A stretch of 64,000 bases of DNA, from contig NZ_JONL01000001.1 in the NCBI RefSeq assembly GCF_000711735.1, positions 434,001 to 498,000 of the forward strand, written 5' to 3'. The DNA comes from Maridesulfovibrio frigidus DSM 17176. Lineage in GTDB: Bacteria > Desulfobacterota > Desulfovibrionia > Desulfovibrionales > Desulfovibrionaceae. The notes beneath the pieces are model-generated. The model had not been told where the DNA came from. It made no database searches and was given only the letters and a program-made list of their open reading frames with translations. Shown here piece after piece: positions 57,785 through 64,000 of this stretch (position 1 is the first letter of the stretch; each line of letters opens with the position of its first letter). A program made the position numbers and the translations under genes.

Positions 57785-59827
57785 ATGCGCCTTGAAAAAT
57801 CAACGAACACCTCTCTTGTAACAAGCTTGACTCTAGCACTATCTCTTGTTGTGGCGCTCATACCAATCCTTGCATATTCGACTTACTCGTACATGCATTT
57901 ATCTTCACAGTTAAAAACAACTTTAACGGTGCAAGCTGCGGCATTAAACAACTTTATTGCTGATCATCCGGATACATGGGATATTTCCACGGATCGTTTA
58001 GTTAGCAATATTGAGCGATACACATCTAACCAGAATAGTTATCGAATATATACAACAGATGAAACCATTGTAGTAGAAAAATTGCCAACTTCAAGTGGCC
58101 CATTTATCGAAGAGAGTGTAATTATATATGACTTCGGCCGCCCCATTGGACGGATCGAAGGACAAAACTCCTATCTTTATCAACTTATTGTTGGATTAGT
58201 AGTGCTTGCCTTTAGTTTAGTATTTGCATGGTTATTATGGGTGCCGATCCACGGCATTCCCCTCGCAGCATTGGCATCAGCACAGCAAGACATCAAAACA
58301 CGCGAAAGATACCAACGAGCCTTACTAGACAACTTTCCTTTTTTCGTATGGCTAACTGACTTAGAAGATAACTCTCTTGCTGAGAATTCAAAATTTATTG
58401 AACTTAGTGAAACTCGTTCCTCTGCAATAAAGGACCGGAAACAAGCTCCTTATACTCCACTTTCACCCTTAGCAACAAATCTTAAAGGTAACTCTAAATC
58501 TATACTAGAGAATGGGAATGCTGAACGAATCGAAAAATGGGTGAATGATGGAGGGCAGGCTCGATGCTTCGAAATCCATAAATCACCAGTTTCAATGGAT
58601 GGAAAAATCATAGGAACGGTAGGCTACGCTCAGGACATAACTGAGCGCATAAAAAATCAAGAAAACCTTCAACAGGCAAAAGAGCAAGCTGACGTAGCCA
58701 ATAGTGCAAAAAGTGAGTTCCTAGCAAATATGAGTCATGAATTGCGAACTCCTCTTAACGGAATAATGGGAGTTCTCCAAATTCTTAGAGAAATGTCACC
58801 AAGTGAGGAACAACTTGAATATGTAGGCATAGCGATTCAATCTTCCAAACGTCTCACCAACCTTCTTGGAGACATTCTAGATTTATCACGCGTTGAAGCA
58901 GGAAAAATAGAACTCTACAATGAGCCATTTCGCTTGCGCACTATGATGCAATCAATCGAGCAACAGTTTGCTCCTGTATGTGAAAAAAAAGGACTCACTC
59001 TTAAATTTAGAATCAGTAATTCTATCCCTAAATCAATTATTGGCGATCAAGACAGACTAATACAAATTATTAGCAACCTTGTTAATAATGCTATTAAATT
59101 TACAGAGACAGGGACAATTTCCATAGAAGCAGATGATATTCAACTCGCCACGCCTGATAAAAAAAGAATTTTATTTTCTGTGTCTGATACTGGCATCGGC
59201 ATCAAAGATTCACAAGTGATGGAACTATTTAATCCCTTTGTACAAGCTAAAGAAGGCTACACAAGAGAGCATCAAGGCGCAGGACTTGGCCTTGCAATCA
59301 TAAAAAATCTAACTTTTCTAATGGATGGCAACCTTTCAATGACAAGTGAACCTGAAATCGGATCCACTTTTTATATAAGTTTACCGTTTGCCTTCGCTCA
59401 GTCCTGCAACATTGAAGATAAAATCCCAGCCGTTCAAAAGTTTCATTCCGTTGAAAACATCAAAATACTCATAGCAGAGGACGACCCTATCAGTAGAGTT
59501 GTAATTAAAAAGTTTTTTGAAAAGCAAAGTATCCATACAACTACTGTTGAAAACGGGAAACAAGTAATTGAGGCTCTTCAAAAAGACTCTTTCGACCTTG
59601 TTTTTATGGATGTACAAATGCCTATTATGAATGGCCTTGAAACAACTACTGCTATCCGGAACGGTAAGGCAGGAGAAAACAATATTCTAATTCCAATCAT
59701 TGCGCTGACAGCGTATGCTATGATGGGAGATAAAGAGAAATTTCTAGACTCCGGTATGGATTACTACCTGTCTAAACCCATTGAGATGGAACCTTTTGAA
59801 AAGGTTATTCAGGACATCTTTTCATAA
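57785..59827 (+). CDS. Hybrid sensor histidine kinase with C-terminal receiver
   Basis: The 680-residue protein has a first membrane segment at about residues 13-33, a periplasmic loop of about 95 residues and a second membrane segment at about 133-153. A PAS-like region (about 176-290) precedes the kinase core: His318 in SHELRTPLN, the [11 protein letters not shown]-box, DTGIGI and GAGLGL. A receiver with Asp609 ([11 protein letters not shown]) ends the chain. It starts 2 bases after the PstS-like gene, so the pair is co-translated. No output regulator or Hpt protein is adjacent; the receiver may pass phosphate on to a separate partner. Confidence 0.92.
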   Translation: MRLEKSTNTSLVTSLTLALSLVVALIPILAYSTYSYMHLSSQLKTTLTVQAAALNNFIADHPDTWDISTDRLVSNIERYTSNQNSYRIYTTDETIVVEKLPTSSGPFIEESVIIYDFGRPIGRIEGQNSYLYQLIVGLVVLAFSLVFAWLLWVPIHGIPLAALASAQQDIKTRERYQRALLDNFPFFVWLTDLEDNSLAENSKFIELSETRSSAIKDRKQAPYTPLSPLATNLKGNSKSILENGNAERIEKWVNDGGQARCFEIHKSPVSMDGKIIGTVGYAQDITERIKNQENLQQAKEQADVANSAKSEFLANMSHELRTPLNGIMGVLQILREMSPSEEQLEYVGIAIQSSKRLTNLLGDILDLSRVEAGKIELYNEPFRLRTMMQSIEQQFAPVCEKKGLTLKFRISNSIPKSIIGDQDRLIQIISNLVNNAIKFTETGTISIEADDIQLATPDKKRILFSVSDTGIGIKDSQVMELFNPFVQAKEGYTREHQGAGLGLAIIKNLTFLMDGNLSMTSEPEIGSTFYISLPFAFAQSCNIEDKIPAVQKFHSVENIKILIAEDDPISRVVIKKFFEKQSIHTTTVENGKQVIEALQKDSFDLVFMDVQMPIMNGLETTTAIRNGKAGENNILIPIIALTAYAMMGDKEKFLDSGMDYYLSKPIEMEPFEKVIQDIFS

Positions 59828-59830
59828 AAA

Positions 59831-59869
59831 AAGCCCCCATAATGTTTACATCACATTATGGGGGCTTTT
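59831..59869. terminator. Bidirectional terminator between the kinase and hflX
   Basis: AAGCCCCCATAATGT pairs perfectly with ACATTATGGGGGCTT around a 7-base loop, with A and T runs on both sides. It sits between two converging genes. Confidence 0.93.
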
Positions 59870-59903
59870 AAATATATCGATAAACTAAAAATAAGAGAGC
59901 TTT

Positions 59904-61550
59904 TTACCGCACCTTCTTCGACAGCTTCCTAAGCTCTTCCAACATCTGTTCAACAACAGGCCTGAGAGATTTGCGGTTATTCGCACTTGCTGGAATACCT
60001 TGAGGAAATACATTTTTGACCATCTCGCGGCTCTCAGCGCTGAGTTTATCCCATTTATTCAGAACTAGGATAACGGGAATTTCCTGCAATTCCATATCTT
60101 GAATAATATTCTCAACCGCTTCAATCTGCTCTTCCACTTCTGGATGAGAAACGTCAGCAACGTGTAAAAGAACATCCGCAACTTCAAGCTCTTCGAGTGT
60201 TGCTCTGAAAGCTTCTTTCAATTCTTTAGGTAACTGACGAATAAACCCAACCGTATCAGTAAGAATAAGTTCCTGATCATTAGGAAAACGAATCCGTCTG
60301 CTGGTAGGATCAAGAGTCGCGAAAAGCTTGTCTTCAGCAAGAACAACACTGTTGGTCAGTGTATTCAGTAAGGTTGATTTACCTGCGTTCGTATAACCGA
60401 CAAGCGAGACAACAGGAACGCCGGCACGGGAACGGCGATCACGGGTATACCCGCGCTGCTTACTCACTTTTTTCAGTTCATTACCAAGTTTGACCAATCT
60501 GTCTTTAACTCGTCTACGGTCAATTTCAAGCTTAGTTTCACCCGGACCTCTACCACCAACTCCTCCCATCAAGCGGGACATGGCACTATTCATTCCGACC
60601 AAACGCGGCATGGTGTATTTCAACTGCGCCATTTCAACTTGCAGTTTACCTGCTCTTGTTGTGGCGTGCTGAGCAAAAATATCTAGAATCAGCTGAGTAC
60701 GGTCCAAAACTTTACGCTCTGTAACCTCAGAAAGATTTCGCATCTGCGCGGCAGTAAGTTCCTGATCAAAAAGAACAACATCCGCATCTACCTGTAATGC
60801 AAGGACTTCCAGTTCGGCAAGCTTCCCCTTACCCATAATAGTTTTAGGATTAACCTTCCTAATCCGCTGTATAAGGCGTCCTTCTACTTTTAGACCTGCG
60901 GTATCAGCAAGATCCACTAATTCGTCTAAGGAGCGATCTTGTAAAGCCTTCGAATCCTGAGATACGCTGACAACGACCGCGCGCTCGCGTTCATCAGAGT
61001 TGTCTCTGGTTTTATCCGCACGGCTGAATTCATCCTCAAGGGCTTTAACTACAGCCGGCAAATCGATGTCTGATTCATTCCAGCGCACAGGAGGCAATTG
61101 TTCGTAAGCTTTTTCACTTGATCCCGGAGGAAGAAGATAAGCATATTGCGCAAATTCAGGATCACCGTTTGAATCGGAGCCAATGACAGTAACACTGTCG
61201 AGTCTGAGAAAAACCATATCCATAAGATCTTCTTCGGATAAGCTTTCCCCTGAAATATGTGTGTGAAGAAGCCGCAAACCTCTGAGTCTTCCCTCAGACT
61301 GGCGTGCTCTTGGCAGTTCAGGAATATAAATCGATGACGGATCACCAACCAGAATCAATTCAGGACGACCTTGCCTGTTCACGAGCAGAGCGATCTGCCT
61401 ACCTATCTCATGACTGAGAGAGGAAAGTTCACGTGCCTGTTCGTTAGAATATCCGCAAAGGTCGCTGTAACTGCGTTCCGCAAGACGATTGATCCGTTTG
61501 ACCTCGCTGGGTTTAAGACCCTGCGTATTTCCTTTGAGTTTCAGAGCTAT
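59904..61550 (-). CDS. hflX: Ribosome-associated GTPase HflX
   Basis: The protein is a GTPase that splits stalled or stressed ribosomes. It has an N-terminal HflX domain, the GKGKLAELEVLALQ and RTQLILDIFAQHA segments, a coiled linker and the G domain (GYTNAGKSTLLN, DTVGFIRQLP, NKWD). The first conventional start is GTG at 61382, but the frame upstream is open and encodes conserved HflX residues (GNTQGLKPSEVKRINRLAER, SSLSHEIGRQIALLV). That frame has no ATG, GTG or TTG before its stop, only ATA (61550), CTG (61544) and ATT (61589). ATA at 61550 is taken as the best site because GGAAG lies 8 bases before it. This is inference; a sequence error cannot be excluded. Confidence 0.85.
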   Translation of the reverse strand: MALKLKGNTQGLKPSEVKRINRLAERSYSDLCGYSNEQARELSSLSHEIGRQIALLVNRQGRPELILVGDPSSIYIPELPRARQSEGRLRGLRLLHTHISGESLSEEDLMDMVFLRLDSVTVIGSDSNGDPEFAQYAYLLPPGSSEKAYEQLPPVRWNESDIDLPAVVKALEDEFSRADKTRDNSDERERAVVVSVSQDSKALQDRSLDELVDLADTAGLKVEGRLIQRIRKVNPKTIMGKGKLAELEVLALQVDADVVLFDQELTAAQMRNLSEVTERKVLDRTQLILDIFAQHATTRAGKLQVEMAQLKYTMPRLVGMNSAMSRLMGGVGGRGPGETKLEIDRRRVKDRLVKLGNELKKVSKQRGYTRDRRSRAGVPVVSLVGYTNAGKSTLLNTLTNSVVLAEDKLFATLDPTSRRIRFPNDQELILTDTVGFIRQLPKELKEAFRATLEELEVADVLLHVADVSHPEVEEQIEAVENIIQDMELQEIPVILVLNKWDKLSAESREMVKNVFPQGIPASANNRKSLRPVVEQMLEELRKLSKKVR

Positions 61551-61591
61551 GGCTGCATCTTCCTTTATCCCGTAGGATATTTGAACAATGA

Positions 61592-61633
61592 AAGCGGAGC
61601 GTCAGAATTATATTAAATTCTATCGCCCCGCTT
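61592..61633 (-). terminator. Hairpin between purH and hflX (possible terminator or attenuator)
   Basis: AAGCGGGGCG + AGAATT arms pair with AATTCT + CGCTCCGCTT (one mismatch and two-base bulges) around 6 bases. It ends close to the start of hflX. The T run after it is short (TTTC), so termination may be partial. Confidence 0.5.
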
Positions 61634-61643
61634 AATATAATAC

Positions 61644-62243
61644 TTATGCGTCGTGATCTGCCAAATATTTGGCGATCATTGAGTCATATTTGGAAACAAG
61701 CGCAAAAGTTTCAGCGGCAAGTTCCTTCCTAAGTGCAAGAGAGATCTTACCGTCGTTATCCTTCATTTCTTTAAGAATGCGAGGATAATGAACAACGCTA
61801 GGAACAACCAGAACAGAATGAAAATTCTTAGCCGCAGCACGCAACATAGTAGGACCGCCGATGTCGATCTGCTCAACAGCACTCCTAAGATCCTGCCCTT
61901 CACTTACAGCTTTAGCAAAATTATATAAGTTTACACAAACCATATCAATCGTCTTGATTCCATGTTCATCAAGAGTAGACATGTGTTCTGGGTTATCCTT
62001 GTCCGCAAGAACTCCACCATGCACATGAGGGTGCAAAGTTTTGACACGGCCTCCCATGATCTCAGGGAAACCAGTAACATCACTTACTGACTTAACTTCA
62101 AGTCCTGCATTCTGCAGAGCTTTCCTGGTTCCGCCGGTGCTGATCAATTCAACACCGAAGCCAGCTAACTCAGACGCAAATTCTGCAAGACCGGATTTAT
62201 CAGTTACACTGAGTACTCCGCGCTTAATAGGTAGCATATCCAT
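61644..62243 (-). CDS. purH: IMP cyclohydrolase (PurH N-terminal domain only)
   Basis: The 199-residue protein matches only the cyclohydrolase half of PurH: RGVLSVTDKSGLAEFASEL, STGGTRKALQNAGLEV and GGRVKTLHPHVHGGVLA, with the IGGPTMLRAAAKN segment near the end. It closes the purine ring of FAICAR to IMP. The transformylase half (about 310 residues) is missing, so that step must be encoded elsewhere, as is usual in Desulfovibrio-type genomes. GGGAG is 7 bases before the ATG. Confidence 0.9.
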   Translation of the reverse strand: MDMLPIKRGVLSVTDKSGLAEFASELAGFGVELISTGGTRKALQNAGLEVKSVSDVTGFPEIMGGRVKTLHPHVHGGVLADKDNPEHMSTLDEHGIKTIDMVCVNLYNFAKAVSEGQDLRSAVEQIDIGGPTMLRAAAKNFHSVLVVPSVVHYPRILKEMKDNDGKISLALRKELAAETFALVSKYDSMIAKYLADHDA

Positions 62244-62328
62244 AACACTTCTCCCGCTATTGTTTTTGTGGAGTTGTGCCGGATTTACGCACCAAAGGCA
62301 AGCGCTAGACCCTACCTTTTCCTTTATA

Positions 62329-62373
62329 TTGGCACCCGTCCCTGAATTAATTCTAATTCAGAACGGGAGCCAA
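62329..62373 (-). other. Long imperfect hairpin upstream of purH
   Basis: TTGGC, CCCGT and CTGAATTA on one arm pair with TAATTCAG, ACGGG and GCCAA on the other, with small internal loops. There is no T run. It sits between the TPR gene and purH, about 85 bases before the purH start, and could be a leader structure, an mRNA-stability hairpin or a weak terminator of the TPR gene. It does not match the purine, PRPP or ZTP riboswitch patterns that I know. Confidence 0.4.
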
Positions 62374-62412
62374 ACAGGAGGGGAGTCAGTATTGTGCAAT
62401 GAATCTGCTAAG

Positions 62413-62967
62413 TTAAATTTGCTCAAGCAATTCCTTAGCTGCTGCATTAGCAGGGTCCATTTCTAAAATCATTTCGAGCTGCTGCACAGCTTCGTCCTTC
62501 ATATCCATACAGATAAAACAACCTGCCAAGGAATAACGGACTTCATGCTTTTCAGGCTCAATTTCGAGGAATCTTTCAAGGAAAGGAACTGCTTCCCCTA
62601 CCATTTCAGATTCATGACCGATTCTGATAATTCCGAAAAGCGCAACCATGTTGCTTGGATTAATGCTTAAGGCCTCGGAAAAACTTGCAAAGGCATCAAT
62701 CTGCTTAGATGTTTCCATCTGAATGAGTCCCATTCCAGCGAAGCTCTTGTCTGTGACTTCTACGGAATGTGCCTTTTCATAAAGAGTCATGGCAGAATCA
62801 TACTCGCCGCGTTGAATCGCGATTGTAGCAAGCCCGATATAAGGATCAGGATGCACACCGTTAGATCCGGCAGCCTTCTTGTAGTAATCTTCAGCTTTAT
62901 CCAGTTCGCCCATGAACAGATAACACTCACCGAGTTCCTTGTTAATCTCATAATCTAGATGACTCAT
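62413..62967 (-). CDS. Tetratricopeptide repeat protein
   Basis: The 184-residue protein is made of about five TPR units, seen from repeats such as GECYLFMGELDKAEDYYKKA, GLATIAIQRGEYDSAMTLYE and ALSINPSNMVALFGII. No signal peptide or membrane segment is present, so it is cytoplasmic. TPR proteins act as scaffolds; no partner is evident, although it lies between purH and the flagellar genes. GGAGGG lies just before the ATG. Confidence 0.85.
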   Translation of the reverse strand: MSHLDYEINKELGECYLFMGELDKAEDYYKKAAGSNGVHPDPYIGLATIAIQRGEYDSAMTLYEKAHSVEVTDKSFAGMGLIQMETSKQIDAFASFSEALSINPSNMVALFGIIRIGHESEMVGEAVPFLERFLEIEPEKHEVRYSLAGCFICMDMKDEAVQQLEMILEMDPANAAAKELLEQI

Positions 62968-63283
62968 AATCCCTCCGAAAATAGTTACCGACTGATTTGG
63001 ATTTAGACGGCATTTTTTTCGACCTGTATTGGTCTGCCTAGATTAATGCAACTGATGTGCCAAACACCCACATAATCTCCCTACATTATATATAGGAAAA
63101 TTATACACCGCCCGTTTTACGACACCTGAGTAATGACAACAACTGGGCGTACCACTTTTAATTCAATAATATAAGACATATACAAGATTGGAACGAGTCT
63201 TGCTAACTCTTATTCAATTACAAACCACAATCACACTTCCAGACTTCGGAAGGACCAGGCAATATTTGCAGGAGGATGAGGAT
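62968..63283. other. Intergenic region between the TPR gene and flgB
   Basis: This 316-base gap separates divergent genes. The sigma54 promoter described separately lies in its right half. An in-frame ATG-like extension of flgB from 63188 is open but overlaps that promoter. Nothing else was recognised. Confidence 0.5.
63189..63204 (+). promoter_or_regulatory. Sigma54 promoter of flgB-flgC
   Basis: TGGAACG-AGTC-TTGCT matches the sigma54 consensus TGGCACG-N4-TTGCW at all fixed positions except one (A for C). The GG and GC doublets are 12 bases apart, as required, and the start point would be near 63215, about 70 bases before the flgB start. It implies RpoN and an enhancer-binding protein control of the rod operon. 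Confidence 0.85.
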
Positions 63284-63694
63284 ATGAGCGGATTATTTGA
63301 TAGCAGCATAGCTTTAACAGGTAAGGTTTTGGACCTGAGACTACAACGTCAAAATCTTGTCGCATCCAACCTAGCAAACGTTAATACCCCTGGCTACAAA
63401 GGTAAGACGCTAGAATTTGAAGACAGCCTGCAAAAGGCCATCGGCAAAGATGCACGGGGCAAGATGACAAAAACAAGCAAAATGCATGTGCCCGCAAATT
63501 TCGACCCGACCACATTCAGCGGTAGAACTATTGCTGACTTTGAACCTCGAGTTGTCCACGGAGAAAACGCCGTAGATATTGATAACGAGATGGTCACTAT
63601 GACTAAAAATTCATTAGCATATAATGCGTTAACTCAGGTTATCACCAAGAGTTTTAAAGGGATGGAAAAAGTCATCCAAGCAGGAGCTAGATAA
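63284..63694 (+). CDS. flgB: Flagellar basal-body rod protein FlgB
   Basis: The 136-residue protein builds the proximal rod. Near its N-terminus it has ALTGKVLDLRLQRQNLVASN and LANVNTPGYKGKTLEFEDSL, typical of FlgB, and ends with the NALTQVITKSFKGMEKVI helix. It lacks a signal peptide because it is exported by the flagellar type III system. The ATG at 63284 is chosen because AGGAGG lies 8 bases upstream; an open extension back to 63188 runs through the sigma54 promoter. It overlaps flgC by one base (TAATG). Confidence 0.94.
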   Translation: MSGLFDSSIALTGKVLDLRLQRQNLVASNLANVNTPGYKGKTLEFEDSLQKAIGKDARGKMTKTSKMHVPANFDPTTFSGRTIADFEPRVVHGENAVDIDNEMVTMTKNSLAYNALTQVITKSFKGMEKVIQAGAR

Positions 63695-64000
63695 TGAACT
63701 TCATGACAGCACTTGAACTGGGAGCCTCAGGGCTCAAGGCGCAAAGAGAGTACTTAAACGTCGTATCTATGAATATGGCTAACTCCAGAACAACGCGTAC
63801 AGCAGAAGGCGGTCCTTACCGTCGTAAAAGTGTTTCTATGGAGTCAACTCCTCTACTCTCTCCTTTCGATACAGCAATGAACAGCGAACTAGGCCAGCAA
63901 CTCAGAGGTGTAACCGTACGAGGCATTGTCTCCGACACCCGGCCGTTCAAAGAAGTCTTTGAGCCAAACCATCCTGATGCGGATGGAAAAGGTATCGTTA
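63694..64000 (+). CDS. flgC: Flagellar basal-body rod protein FlgC (partial)
   Basis: The visible 102 codons encode MNFMTALELGASGLKAQREY, then NVVSMNMANSRTTRTAEGGPYRRK, the flagellar rod motif with NxANxxT, and RGIVSDTRPFKEVFEPNHPD, a typical FlgC region. The 3' end is beyond the window. Its start overlaps the flgB stop, so the two are translated together. Confidence 0.93.
   Translation, partial: MNFMTALELGASGLKAQREYLNVVSMNMANSRTTRTAEGGPYRRKSVSMESTPLLSPFDTAMNSELGQQLRGVTVRGIVSDTRPFKEVFEPNHPDADGKGIV

Noticed and set aside
62244-62412. Purine, PRPP or ZTP riboswitch before purH
   Set aside because: No core motif of those riboswitches can be found; only an uncharacterised hairpin is present.
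63188-63283. 32-codon N-terminal extension of flgB
   Set aside because: It overlaps the sigma54 promoter and does not resemble FlgB; the internal ATG has a strong ribosome site.

Overview
The window looks like a chromosomal segment of a marine, moderately AT-rich sulfate reducer of the Desulfovibrionales (Desulfovibrio/Maridesulfovibrio type). This placement is inference from gene content and protein similarity remembered from that group: a futalosine-pathway menaquinone cluster (mqnD / mqnE-C-A), HypD-HypE hydrogenase maturation, a LysR regulator of the type linked to selenium metabolism in sulfate reducers, a stand-alone IMP cyclohydrolase, several CheV proteins, and a sigma54-type promoter ahead of the rod genes flgB-flgC.

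Layout. 1-5.4 kb, minus strand: an Mla-type lipid transport pair (mlaE fused to a STAS domain, then mlaF, cut by the window edge), and an Lrp regulator just upstream of bifunctional proline catabolic putA. 5.8-9.3 kb, plus strand: a C_GCAxxG_C_C-type Cys-rich protein, two EamA exporters, a YjgA/DarP ribosome-assembly factor, a small zinc-ribbon protein and an intergenic inverted repeat. 9.4-13.4 kb: the menaquinone genes, divergently arranged around a perfect dyad. 13.4-14.3 kb: a LysR regulator.

14.4-45.7 kb, minus strand: an almost unbroken 31-kb information-processing block. Read in its own direction it is tRNA-Thr, tRNA-Tyr, tRNA-Gly, tRNA-Thr, tuf, rpmG, tRNA-Trp, secE, nusG, rplKAJL, rpoBC, rpsLG, fusA, the S10 and spc operons to secY-map, then rpmJ, rpsM, rpsK, rpsD, rpoA, rplQ. 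Hairpins and promoter-like sites mark internal borders (rplA/rplJ, rplL/rpoB, rpoC/rpsL, fusA/rpsJ, map/rpmJ). infA is not in its frequent place between map and rpmJ.

45.7-64 kb: a 0.94-kb AT-rich gap, a tRNA-dihydrouridine synthase, and then a signalling-rich stretch: two CheV paralogues, a ClC chloride channel with CBS domains, an EAL protein with degraded catalytic motifs, hypDE, a single-domain response regulator, a cold-shock protein, and a PstS-like periplasmic binding protein two bases from a hybrid histidine kinase. It closes with hflX (which seems to need a non-standard start codon), purH (cyclohydrolase half only), a TPR protein, and flgB-flgC behind a near-consensus sigma54 promoter.

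Most of the window is ordinary core genome. The points most worth a second look are the PstS-like/hybrid kinase pair, the hflX start, the mqn divergent control region, the degenerate EAL protein and the sigma54 flagellar promoter. I saw no CRISPR array, insertion sequence, prophage or rRNA operon. All calls were made by eye from the sequence, with no database searches.
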